Assembly: GCA_016718525.1 (NCBI GenBank)
Contig: JADKDD010000001.1
Span: 1,302,001 to 1,366,000, forward strand
DNA length: 64,000 nt
Direction of reading: 5' to 3'
From: Rhodocyclaceae bacterium
GTDB taxonomy: Bacteria > Pseudomonadota > Gammaproteobacteria > Burkholderiales > Rhodocyclaceae
Shown here: piece by piece, positions 8,446 through 16,543 of the stretch
Layout: the number at the start of each line of letters is the position of its first letter
How positions within the stretch are numbered: position 1 is the stretch's first letter
Notes under the pieces: model-generated
The model's database searches: none
Seen by the model: only the letters and a program-made list of their open reading frames with translations
Told to the model about the DNA's origin: nothing
Made by a program: the position numbers and the translations under genes

Positions 8446-9818
8446 CGTGCGCGCCACCGCAGCAGGTGCTGCTTGAGCAAATCAGCGCCATTGAACTCGG
8501 CTTCAAGAACGGCGATAAAAGTAAACACGCCGGTAAGTTTTCGGGCGACAAAGGCAAAGTCGCGTGACGGCGTAGAAAAATGTCGACTCATTGCCGACTC
8601 GGCAGCTTGTGCGCTGGCACGCTTCATTAGCTCCGAGGCACCCCATCGATACTCGCCATTTTCATTGAGCATGTTTGCCGGGAGGTCGGCTTCGTCACGT
8701 AGCGGTTCCAGCAAACGCAGGCAAAAACTGGCAAATGATTGCCGGCTCGTTTCGCTGCTTGTGGACGTCAGACATCCGAGGGCCATTAAACCGTCAATAA
8801 CACCTGAGACATCGCCCTCCTGACCTGACGCGACTGTGTTCCCGAGCGCGCGAAGGAATTGGTTTGAACACTCGAGGGTTGCGCCAAAGTCCAACAACAC
8901 CAACTGATCCGTCACACCACTTTTGTGGTCGCCTATTAGAACCCGATAGTTGCCAAAGTTTGGGTCACTCTGCATCACACTCCACAGATAAACCTCATGG
9001 AAAAACAGGTCAAGCATGGCTATGCCAATTTTGTTCCGGCGCTCTTGCGACAATTTGCTGACGAGCTCGCTGGTCACCGGCTCCCCTCTCATGTACGAGA
9101 GCGCTAGCACTGAACTACTGCTGTATTTCTTGTAAACGTGGGGAACCCGGTAGCGCTGATCGTTGGCCACAAGATCCGCCATGCGTTCGGTCATGCGTGC
9201 TTCACGCTCGTAATCCACTTCGAGATGCAATTGCGCGCGCATGTCTTCCAGCCAATCATCCAGCTCCTTGCCTGCTTTCAGCCAACGCGTAAGTTTGAGC
9301 ATCCGGACAACAGCGTTGAAGTCGGTGTCGATGGTTTCTCTTACGCCGGGATACAGAACCTTGAGGCAGATTTCCTCCCCGGTTGACTTGACGCGCGCGC
9401 GGTGAACCTGTGCAAGCGATGCCGCCGCGATAGCTTTGTGGTCAATGTCCAGTTCTGCATAGGTGCCACCCAGACTTTGTCGCAGCACAGGCTCAATGGA
9501 GTTCCATGACAAGGGCTCCGTACGCGCTTCCAGATCATGCAGAGCATCCGTCAGCGCGCTGGGCAGAAAGTGCTCGCCGAACAGTGCCCACATTTGCCCG
9601 ATCTTGACATAGGTCCCTTTTAATCGACCGAGCTCCGCCACGAATCGGCGCGCCTCTGACTCCATTACCGTGCTGTGCTTTTTCCACAAAGGCAAGACAC
9701 GACCCAATGCGGAATCAAACGCCACCGCTCCGCCGGCACGTGCTCCGGCAAGAGACACCGAGAGCCCTCGGCGCAGAGCGGTGCGCTTAATTCCGGTAGG
9801 TGGTTTCTTTCCAAACAC
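8442..9818 (-). CDS. ABC1/UbiB-family atypical kinase-like protein (first of pair)
   Basis: 458 residues. ABC1-family motifs are clear: TYVKIGQMWALFGE (KxGQ), AAASLAQVHRAR, CLKVLYPGVRE (ATP lysine), QSDPNFGNYR (catalytic loop) and LVLLDFGATLE (DFG-like metal motif). It is a diverged paralogue of the gene downstream, which it overlaps. No signal peptide; cytosolic or peripheral to the membrane. The pair sits next to unrelated housekeeping genes, so context gives no substrate. Function is limited to kinase/ATPase-like activity by family. Confidence 0.88.
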   Translation of the reverse strand: MFGKKPPTGIKRTALRRGLSVSLAGARAGGAVAFDSALGRVLPLWKKHSTVMESEARRFVAELGRLKGTYVKIGQMWALFGEHFLPSALTDALHDLEARTEPLSWNSIEPVLRQSLGGTYAELDIDHKAIAAASLAQVHRARVKSTGEEICLKVLYPGVRETIDTDFNAVVRMLKLTRWLKAGKELDDWLEDMRAQLHLEVDYEREARMTERMADLVANDQRYRVPHVYKKYSSSSVLALSYMRGEPVTSELVSKLSQERRNKIGIAMLDLFFHEVYLWSVMQSDPNFGNYRVLIGDHKSGVTDQLVLLDFGATLECSNQFLRALGNTVASGQEGDVSGVIDGLMALGCLTSTSSETSRQSFASFCLRLLEPLRDEADLPANMLNENGEYRWGASELMKRASAQAAESAMSRHFSTPSRDFAFVARKLTGVFTFIAVLEAEFNGADLLKQHLLRWRAR

Positions 9819-10042
9819 TCAATAGTCCATCCCAAATTACTGTAGCAACATCAGCTGAAAAATTTTTAAGGGGTAGGACCAACCAGTCCCGACGCCTAAC
9901 TACCGAGTCTCGGGTCAGAATCCGAGAAACTCAATGCTATCTATTAATTACGCCGCCGGAAAACGCACCGACGGCATGTGTTCAACAAACGCGCTATCCC
10001 ATCGCCACAGACAAGCTGTCGAGGGGACGCCAGCGAACTTGC

Positions 10043-10546
10043 TCAGCTCAACGCTTTCAGCGCGGCGTCATAGTTTGGCTCTTGAGCAATTTCCGGTACC
10101 AACTCACTGTGCAATACCTTGTCGTTTTCATCAAGTACGACCACAGCGCGGGCGGTAAGTCCGGCTAGCGGGCCGTCAGCCATCAGAACACCCCAGGACT
10201 TGAGAAAACCCGGATTTCGGAAAGTCGACAATTGCCCGACGTTCTGCAAGCCCTCGACAGCACAAAATCGTTTGGCCGCAAATGGCAAGTCAGCCGAAAC
10301 GACAAGCACTACCGTATTGTTGAGTGTTCCTGCGGATTCGTTAAATTTCCGCGTCGACAGTGCGCAGGTCGGTGTATCAAGGCTGGGAACGATATTGAGC
10401 ACTTTGCGTTTGCCGGCGTAATTCTTCAGACTCACTTCGGCCAGATCACCGTTGGTCAATTGAAAATCAGGCGCGTTTGCGCCGGCAGAGGGAAGCGTGC
10501 CCTCAACTTTTACGGGGGTACCGCGAAGGGTGATGGTTGTACTCAT
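10043..10546 (-). CDS. tpx: Thiol peroxidase (atypical 2-Cys peroxiredoxin)
   Basis: 167 residues, matching the family length. It reduces hydrogen and alkyl peroxides with electrons from thioredoxin. The peroxidatic Cys61 lies in SLDTPTCALSTRKFN and the resolving Cys95 in AKRFCAVEGL, the same spacing as in E. coli Tpx. A good SD (AGGAG) precedes the ATG. It is 50 bp downstream of tatD on the same strand and may have its own promoter. Confidence 0.96.
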   Translation of the reverse strand: MSTTITLRGTPVKVEGTLPSAGANAPDFQLTNGDLAEVSLKNYAGKRKVLNIVPSLDTPTCALSTRKFNESAGTLNNTVVLVVSADLPFAAKRFCAVEGLQNVGQLSTFRNPGFLKSWGVLMADGPLAGLTARAVVVLDENDKVLHSELVPEIAQEPNYDAALKALS

Positions 10547-10596
10547 GTAGTTCTCCTGATCAGGTGGTTGAAAAGCTGTTTTGTTGGGGAAAAGGC

Positions 10597-11367
10597 TTAG
10601 TGTAGCGCCGACAGGGCGGGTAATACCTGTAAAGCGTTTTGGTTGGTGGCAAAAATTAGTTCATCCAGCGAAATTGACCGCAATTCGGCCAACGTTCGGG
10701 CAATTCGCGGCAACTGGTCTGGCGAATTTCGTTGCTCGTGCTGCCAGTTCGGCGAAATATCTGGTGCGTCAGTCTCCAGCACGATGGCCGAAAGCGGCAG
10801 CGTTGCGGCAAGTTCGCGAATGCGCAATGCCCGCGGAAAGGTCATGGCACCGCCAAAGCCCAGCTTGAACCCCAACTTGACGAATTCGTTGGCTTGCTGT
10901 CGACTTCCATTGAACGCGTGCGCGATTCCTCCGCGTAGTCTCAACCGCCGCAGCTCCTTCAGCACAGCATCAACTGCCCGTCGTACATGCAACACCACGG
11001 GCAGATCAAACTCCCTGGCAATCCTGAGTTGCTCGACGAAAAAATGTAACTGCCTTGCGTCATTATGGGGTTCGACAAACCGATCCAGCCCAATTTCGCC
11101 TACCGCCACTGCAGGCTCATTTGCCAGCATCAGGCGTAACGCGTCCAGGTCTTGTTCTTGCGCCCGATCGACGTAGAGTGGATGGATACCATAGGCGGCA
11201 TGACACTCAGCGTGCATACGGCAAATCGATGCAACTGCACCAAAATTCGCACGTTCCACGCTGGGCAAGACGATTCCACGCACGCCTGTGCCAATCGCGC
11301 TGGCCAGCACCGCGTCGCGGTCGTGGTCAAACTCAGCGGCGTCGAGATGGCAGTGTGTGTCTATCAT
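10597..11367 (-). CDS. tatD: TatD-family metal-dependent hydrolase/DNase
   Basis: 256 residues, typical of TatD. Metal ligands are visible as THCHLD at the N-terminus, Glu in AVGEIGLD, His in VVLHVRRA, His in GIAHAFNG and Asp in VLETDAPD. Members act as 3'-5' exonucleases in DNA repair or degradation. The ATG is 15 bp after the iscX stop, so it is probably the last gene of the isc transcript, an association I infer from spacing only. Confidence 0.93.
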   Translation of the reverse strand: MIDTHCHLDAAEFDHDRDAVLASAIGTGVRGIVLPSVERANFGAVASICRMHAECHAAYGIHPLYVDRAQEQDLDALRLMLANEPAVAVGEIGLDRFVEPHNDARQLHFFVEQLRIAREFDLPVVLHVRRAVDAVLKELRRLRLRGGIAHAFNGSRQQANEFVKLGFKLGFGGAMTFPRALRIRELAATLPLSAIVLETDAPDISPNWQHEQRNSPDQLPRIARTLAELRSISLDELIFATNQNALQVLPALSALH

Positions 11368-11382
11368 CGCAACACGTGTTTA

Positions 11383-11577
11383 CTATTCCAACTCATCGAT
11401 CCAGGCTTGCTGGATGGCCTCGAGCTTTTTTTCACCACAATGACGCTCATCTTCGGCGAAATCTGGCAGGGCCGACACCCACTTCATGAGATCAACGAAG
11501 TTTATCTTTGTCGGGTCGACATCAGGGTGCGCTTCACTGAGTGCAATCGCCACATCTAGCGAGTCGGTCCATTTCAT
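11383..11577 (-). CDS. iscX: IscX, Fe-S assembly accessory protein
   Basis: 64 residues, the size of E. coli IscX (YfhJ). The signature is the start MKWTDSLDVAIALSEAHPD, the D-P-x-x-I-x-F-x-D-L stretch and the acidic end IQQAWIDELE. IscX binds iron and IscS and modulates cluster assembly. It stands 116 bp after fdx, with nothing recognisable in that gap. Confidence 0.95.
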   Translation of the reverse strand: MKWTDSLDVAIALSEAHPDVDPTKINFVDLMKWVSALPDFAEDERHCGEKKLEAIQQAWIDELE

Positions 11578-11693
11578 CGCTTAACTCTCACCTATTTTTG
11601 GAAAGTTTGATGGCGTTAGCGCTCCGCGACGCGGACATCCCGCTATGCAACGCATATGAGCACCAACTGGTGAATGCCCACGATGGACGCCCT

Positions 11694-12035
11694 TCACCGT
11701 TTGCCCTCTTTCACCATGTTGATGGTGTATTTTGGAATCTCAATTACCAACGGCGCTGTGCCAACGATTGCCTGACAAGATAGCCGTGAGTTGGGTTCCA
11801 AACCCCACGCCTTGTCGAGTAAATCGTCTTCCATTTCGTCCGCAGGTTCCAGCGATCCGAGACCTTCCCGCACAATTACGTGACAAGTAGTACAGCCGCA
11901 GGATTGCTCACAGGCATGCTCAATTTCGATGTCGTGCTGCAACAGCGCATGGCAAATCGACAATCCGGGTTCGCCCTCGATCACTGCGCCATCGGGACAC
12001 AATTCCACATGCGGAAGCACAATTATTTGGGTCAT
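11694..12035 (-). CDS. fdx: [2Fe-2S] ferredoxin of the isc operon
   Basis: 113 residues. Cluster ligands Cys42, Cys48, Cys51 and Cys87 align with the Fdx of E. coli, and the extra Cys46 is also present (EHACEQSCGCTTC). It donates electrons to Fe-S cluster assembly. The start overlaps the hscA stop by 4 bp, so the two are translationally coupled. Confidence 0.96.
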   Translation of the reverse strand: MTQIIVLPHVELCPDGAVIEGEPGLSICHALLQHDIEIEHACEQSCGCTTCHVIVREGLGSLEPADEMEDDLLDKAWGLEPNSRLSCQAIVGTAPLVIEIPKYTINMVKEGKR

Positions 12036-13909
12036 ATTTTTATATTTTCTATGTTCTGTCCTGAGAATGCCCTGCTGACACTCTGATTCATTCGGCGCGC
12101 CGCAAACTCGTCGGTCGTTTTGGAGAGTCGATGCGTTGCGTCATCAATAGCACGTCGGTCATCACTCAACAAAACCGCCTGCAACTGCGCGATTGCATGG
12201 GTAATTTCCGTTTGCTCCGCAGCAGACAATAAATCTGCATCAGCACGCAGTGCAGATTGCACGGCCTCGAGCAAGCGCTGAGAATCGATTTGCGCTTCAC
12301 GCAGCGCGCGGCGGCTTGCATCTTCCGCGGCCTTGCCCATCCCGGCCTTGAGCATGGCAGCAATCTCGCCGTCACTGAGTCCATAGGAGGGCTTAACTTC
12401 AATATTGGCCACGACACCCGTTGATTGTTCGCGTGCCGATACCGAGAGCAATCCATCGGCATCGACCTGAAAGCTGACCCGAATCCTCGCCGCGCCGGCA
12501 ACCATTGGGGGGATACCTCTCAGTTCAAACCGGGCGAGACTGCGGCAGTCGGAAACCAGTTCGCGCTCACCTTGCACCACATGTATCGCCATTGCCGTTT
12601 GGCCGTCCTTAAAGGTCGTAAATTCCTGCGCCCTGGCAATCGGGATCGTCGAATTGCGCGGGATGACCTTTTCAACCAGTCCACCCATTGTCTCCAGGCC
12701 AAGTGAAAGTGGAATGACGTCCAGCAACAACCAGTCATCGTCACCAGTGCGGTTGCCTGCCAATAAGTTGGCTTGAATTGCCGCGCCCAGTGCGACGACT
12801 TTGTCGGGATCAAGATTGTTCAGAGGTTCCTGACCAAAGAATTCGCTGACCGCATGCTGAATCTGCGGCATTCTGGTCGAACCACCGACCATCACCACAC
12901 CCTTGATATCGGTAATTGCCAAACCGGAATCACGCAACGCCCTGCGAGTCGGATTCAACGCCTTTTGCACCAGCGTGCGGGTAATCTCGCAAAAAATCTC
13001 CGTGGTCAACCTTAAATCCACATACTCGCCGCTGGCTAGTTTGACCGTAATTGGGGCTTCTCCGTGTTGCGATAAATGCTCCTTGGCCTCGCGCGCACGC
13101 GTCAGCAAAAGACGGGCATCAGACAACGACAAGGGTTTCAATTTTGCTTCCTGGATGATCCAGCAAAAAACACGCTGATCAAAGTCATCGCCACCCAGTG
13201 CCGAATCTCCACCAGTCGCCAATACTTCAAAGACCCCTTTGGACAATTTCAGTATTGAAATGTCGAATGTGCCGCCGCCCAAGTCAAATACGGCATAGAC
13301 GCCTTCACTGGAGTTATCCAAACCGTAAGCAATGGCTGCAGCGGTTGGTTCATTGAGCAAACGCAACACGCTGATACCGGCAAGTTGGGCAGCGTCCTTG
13401 GTGGCTTGACGTTGTGCGTCATCAAAATAGGCTGGGACAGTAATTACCGCTCCGGCAAGCGGACCACCCAAAGACTTTTCAGCGCGGATACGCAACTGCT
13501 CAAGGATGTCAGCCGATACCTCAACCGGGCTCTTTATCCCGGCATCCGTGCGAATTTTCACCATTCCGACGCCATCTCCGGCTTCGACGAAATCGTACGG
13601 TAAGGTCTCGATATGCTGTATATCGCGGCGACCTCGGCCCATAAATCTTTTCACCGAGCTAATGGTGTTTTTAGGGTCACTCGCCTGTCTGCTTTGCGCT
13701 CCAAAGCCGACTTCAGGTTGACCGCCACTACGATAATGAACCACGGACGGCAGGAGTGATCGACCGTGCTCATCATTCAGTACCACAGCCATTCCGCTAC
13801 GAACTGTGGCAACCAATGAATTGGTCGTTCCCAAGTCAATTCCGACCGCAAGCCGGTGGTGGTGAGGAGCAACGGTCTCACCGGGCTCGGAGATTTGCAA
13901 CAAGGCCAT
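12032..13909 (-). CDS. hscA: HscA, Hsp70-type chaperone for Fe-S transfer
   Basis: 625 residues. The DnaK-like ATPase domain begins at VGIDLGTTNSLVATV; the phosphate loop FDLGGGTFDISILK and VMVGGSTRMP are intact. The substrate-binding domain and helical lid fill the last 250 residues. HscA binds the LPPVK motif of IscU and drives cluster transfer with HscB. Start 6 bp after hscB stop. Confidence 0.97.
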   Translation of the reverse strand: MALLQISEPGETVAPHHHRLAVGIDLGTTNSLVATVRSGMAVVLNDEHGRSLLPSVVHYRSGGQPEVGFGAQSRQASDPKNTISSVKRFMGRGRRDIQHIETLPYDFVEAGDGVGMVKIRTDAGIKSPVEVSADILEQLRIRAEKSLGGPLAGAVITVPAYFDDAQRQATKDAAQLAGISVLRLLNEPTAAAIAYGLDNSSEGVYAVFDLGGGTFDISILKLSKGVFEVLATGGDSALGGDDFDQRVFCWIIQEAKLKPLSLSDARLLLTRAREAKEHLSQHGEAPITVKLASGEYVDLRLTTEIFCEITRTLVQKALNPTRRALRDSGLAITDIKGVVMVGGSTRMPQIQHAVSEFFGQEPLNNLDPDKVVALGAAIQANLLAGNRTGDDDWLLLDVIPLSLGLETMGGLVEKVIPRNSTIPIARAQEFTTFKDGQTAMAIHVVQGERELVSDCRSLARFELRGIPPMVAGAARIRVSFQVDADGLLSVSAREQSTGVVANIEVKPSYGLSDGEIAAMLKAGMGKAAEDASRRALREAQIDSQRLLEAVQSALRADADLLSAAEQTEITHAIAQLQAVLLSDDRRAIDDATHRLSKTTDEFAARRMNQSVSRAFSGQNIENIKI

Positions 13910-13915
13910 AACGCT

Positions 13916-14458
13916 TTACTCGACAACCGCCTCTAGTGCGTCGTCAATTTCTGAAATTAGTTTCTGCTGAAACATCAATTGCCGCACCAGTACCGATGCG
14001 GCGGAATAGTCTTCTTGCCTGTCAATCAAAGTCACGAGGTTCATGTGCGCAAGCGTCATTTCACTGCCAAGCGTTTGGCGCAGCTTTTCCAACGCCAGGC
14101 CATCACTGTTCTCGCGCGCTGCAGCGACCGCTTCCCGATGTTCCATCTGTGCCATGAGAAACTCGACCGACATGGCGGTATTGTTCTCCAGGTCAGTATC
14201 GTAACCTTTCAACTTCAACAAATAATTGGCTCTTGACAGAGGATCCCTAAGCGTCTTGAACGCTTCGTTGACCCGACTTGCCCACTGCATGGCCAATCGC
14301 CGGTCTGCGTCGCTTGCCTTGAGGTGGCGATCCGGGTGCACGCGCGCCTGCAACTGGTGAAAGTTCGCCTCCAGGCGCACTCGATCCAAGGCCTGCTGTT
14401 GAGGCAAATTCAGCAACGCAAAATTGTCCGAGGTCAGGCTCAACTCAGGTAACGACAC
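13916..14458 (-). CDS. hscB: HscB, J-domain co-chaperone
   Basis: The protein has an N-terminal J domain with the HPDR motif (VHPDRH) and a C-terminal three-helix IscU-binding domain (VEFLMAQMEHRE). I prefer the GTG at 14458 (180 residues), which has a GGATGGG SD and puts the N-terminus at the E. coli position. The frame is open back to an ATG at 14515, and another GTG at 14485 overlaps the iscA stop; both would give an N-terminal extension without homologous support. It recruits IscU to HscA and stimulates ATP hydrolysis. Confidence 0.93.
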   Translation of the reverse strand: MSLPELSLTSDNFALLNLPQQQALDRVRLEANFHQLQARVHPDRHLKASDADRRLAMQWASRVNEAFKTLRDPLSRANYLLKLKGYDTDLENNTAMSVEFLMAQMEHREAVAAARENSDGLALEKLRQTLGSEMTLAHMNLVTLIDRQEDYSAASVLVRQLMFQQKLISEIDDALEAVVE

Positions 14459-14484
14459 GTTAAACCCATCCAATATTCGACTCA

Positions 14485-14808
14485 CTACACCTTGAAAGAT
14501 TCGCCACAACCGCATTCATCTTTTACGTTGGGATTGATGAACTTAAATCCTTCGTTGAGTCCTTCTTTGGTGTAATCCAGTTGGGTACCTTCCAAATAAG
14601 GAAGACTCTTTGGATCGACCAGTACTTTTACACCATGACTCTCAAAAATGATGTCCTCAGGCTGTGATGCATCCGCAAACTCAAGCTTGTAGGCGAGCCC
14701 GGAGCAACCCGAGGTCTTTACCCCCAGTCGGACGCCGACACCTTTGCCGCGCTTGGCGATGAAGTTGGCAACGTGTTTGGCGGCCGGTTCAGAAAGCGTT
14801 ACCGGCAT
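14485..14808 (-). CDS. iscA: IscA, A-type Fe-S carrier
   Basis: 107 residues from the ATG at 14808 (an in-frame TTG lies two codons upstream), exactly the length of E. coli IscA. Ligand cysteines Cys35 (TSGCSG), Cys99 and Cys101 (ECGCGESF) are all present. It binds iron or a transient cluster and passes it to targets. The start is 2 bp after the iscU stop. Confidence 0.96.
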   Translation of the reverse strand: MPVTLSEPAAKHVANFIAKRGKGVGVRLGVKTSGCSGLAYKLEFADASQPEDIIFESHGVKVLVDPKSLPYLEGTQLDYTKEGLNEGFKFINPNVKDECGCGESFKV

Positions 14809-14810
14809 GA

Positions 14811-15194
14811 TCAATTCACCTGTCTTTTCTTGTAGTCAGCGACCGCCGCCTTGATGGCGTCTTCCGCCAGAATCGAGCAGTGAATCTTGACTGGCGGCAA
14901 TGCCAGCTCTTCGGCAATCTGCGTATTCTTGATTTCCAAGGCCTGATCCAGCGTCTTGCCTTTGACCCATTCTGTCACCAGCGAGGAAGACGCTATCGCA
15001 GAACCACAGCCATATGTCTTGAACTTGGCATCCTCGATGATGCCGTCCTTGCCAACCTTGATCTGCAACTTCATTACGTCGCCACAAGCCGGCGCGCCGA
15101 CCATTCCGGTTGCTACGCTCTGGTCATCCTTGGCGAATGAACCAACATTGCGTGGGTTCTCGTAGTGATCCAGTACTTTTTCGCTATATGCCAT
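14811..15194 (-). CDS. iscU: IscU, Fe-S cluster scaffold
   Basis: 127 residues. The three ligand cysteines Cys37, Cys63 and Cys106, Asp39 and the HscA-recognition motif LPPVK (99-103) are conserved. A strong SD (AAGGAGA) precedes the ATG. It is separated from iscS by a 109-bp spacer with a long hairpin and a G-run (listed separately). Confidence 0.98.
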   Translation of the reverse strand: MAYSEKVLDHYENPRNVGSFAKDDQSVATGMVGAPACGDVMKLQIKVGKDGIIEDAKFKTYGCGSAIASSSLVTEWVKGKTLDQALEIKNTQIAEELALPPVKIHCSILAEDAIKAAVADYKKRQVN

Positions 15195-15218
15195 GGTAAA
15201 TCTCCTTCTGACTAATCA

Positions 15219-15256
15219 CCCCCTCCCAAAGGGGAGGGGGGGGGTTGGGGGGTGGG
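15219..15256. other. C/G-run hairpin and G-quadruplex-type motif in the iscS-iscU spacer
   Basis: CCCCCTCCC at 15219-15227 can pair with GGGAGGGGG at 15232-15240. From 15231 to 15256 the plus strand has four G-runs (4, 9, 6 and 3 G) separated by 1-2 bases, a canonical G-quadruplex pattern on the template strand of the operon. The corresponding RNA would be C-rich. Confidence 0.6.
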
Positions 15257-15274
15257 TCGTCTAATCGCCCCGAC

Positions 15275-15317
15275 GGGCAGCACATTGACGCTGCTTCATC
15301 GCTTCAATGTGCTGCCC
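15275..15317 (-). other. Perfect 14-bp stem-loop at the iscS 3' end
   Basis: GGGCAGCACATTGA (15275-15288) is the exact reverse complement of TCAATGTGCTGCCC (15304-15317), with a 15-base loop. The proximal arm contains the last codons and stop of iscS. No U-run follows, so this is not a classical terminator; an RNA-stabilising or processing element between iscS and iscU is more likely. Confidence 0.75.
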
Positions 15318-16524
15318 AAACGACTGAGTTCAAGTCCACGCCATCTTTAAACATCTCCCAAAGCGGTGACAGTTCGCGCAGCTTTCCTAACTTTTCGTGC
15401 AATAACTTGATCGTGAAATCAATTTCCTCGACAGTGGTGAATCTGCCGAGCGTGAAGCGAATCGAGCTATGCGCCAGTTCATCCGACCGACCCAGCGCAC
15501 GGAGTACATAGGATGGCTCAAGGCTTGCAGAGGTGCATGCCGACCCTGACGAAACAGCGATATCCTTGATCGCCATGATCAGTGACTCACCTTCAACAAA
15601 ATTGAAACTGACGTTCAGGTTGTGTGGCACGCGTTGCTCAAGATCACCGTTGACGTAAGTTTCTTCGATATCCATCAAACCCTTCATCAGGCGGTCACGC
15701 AACATCCGAATACGCTCATTCTCTGTCGCCATTTCGACCCGTGCCAAACGGAAGGCTTCCCCCATGCCGACAATTTGATGTGGGGCCAGTGTCCCGGAGC
15801 GCAGGCCGCGCTCGTGTCCGCCACCGTGCATCTGCGCTTCCAATCGAATACGCGGCTTACGACGGACGTACAGCGCGCCTATCCCCTTCGGGCCATAAGT
15901 TTTATGCGCACAAAATGACATCAGATCTACATTCATTACTGCGAGATCAATGGGCATCTTGCCGGTTGCTTGCGCAGCGTCCACATGAAAAATCACGCCC
16001 TTTTCCCGACAGATTTCGCCAATTGCGGAGATCGGCTGAATCACTCCGATTTCATTATTAACGGCCATCACAGAAGCGACCACCGTATCCGGTCGCAGCG
16101 CCGCTCGAAACTGTTCAACGGTGATCAGTCCGTTTTCGCCGGGCACCAAATAGGTAGCCTCAAACCCTTGCCGTTCCAGCTCCTTGACGGTATCCAACAC
16201 CGCCTTGTGCTCGGTTGATACGGTAATAATGTGCTTGCCCTTGGTACCCGCATAAAAGTGCGCTGCGCCTTTGATCGCGAGATTGTTCGACTCCGTCGCG
16301 CCAGAGGTAAAGATGATGTCTTTAGCGTCTGCATTGACCAAGGCAGCGATCTGTGCGCGTGCGTCTTCAACCGCATGTTCTGCAGTCCAGCCGTAAGGGT
16401 GAGAGCGCGACGCCGGGTTCCCGAAATTTTCGGTCAACCAGGGAATCATTGCCGCTGCCACGCGAGGGTCGACAGGTGTGGTTGCCGAATAGTCAAGATA
16501 GATTGGACGTTCCGTGTTGCTCAT
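15304..16524 (-). CDS. iscS: IscS, cysteine desulfurase
   Basis: 406 residues from the ATG at 16524, which has a GGAG SD; E. coli IscS has 404. It is a PLP enzyme that moves sulfur from cysteine to IscU and other acceptors. The PLP lysine motif SFCAHKTYGPKG and the active-site loop with Cys330 (SSGSACTSASLEP) are intact. Its upstream neighbour is a second, diverged cysteine desulfurase. Confidence 0.97.
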   Translation of the reverse strand: MSNTERPIYLDYSATTPVDPRVAAAMIPWLTENFGNPASRSHPYGWTAEHAVEDARAQIAALVNADAKDIIFTSGATESNNLAIKGAAHFYAGTKGKHIITVSTEHKAVLDTVKELERQGFEATYLVPGENGLITVEQFRAALRPDTVVASVMAVNNEIGVIQPISAIGEICREKGVIFHVDAAQATGKMPIDLAVMNVDLMSFCAHKTYGPKGIGALYVRRKPRIRLEAQMHGGGHERGLRSGTLAPHQIVGMGEAFRLARVEMATENERIRMLRDRLMKGLMDIEETYVNGDLEQRVPHNLNVSFNFVEGESLIMAIKDIAVSSGSACTSASLEPSYVLRALGRSDELAHSSIRFTLGRFTTVEEIDFTIKLLHEKLGKLRELSPLWEMFKDGVDLNSVVWAAH

Positions 16525-16543
16525 GCTATTTCTCCAAAAAACA

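Noticed and set aside
9903..9927. CCGAG/CTCGG/CCGAG hairpins between the ABC1 gene and tpx
   Set aside because: Short stems without a U-run; not a convincing terminator.
11650..11676. GAGCACCAACTGG, near match to the repeat core
   Set aside because: One core mismatch and no paired flanks of the GTCAG type; too close to chance. The same applies to 17515-17526.
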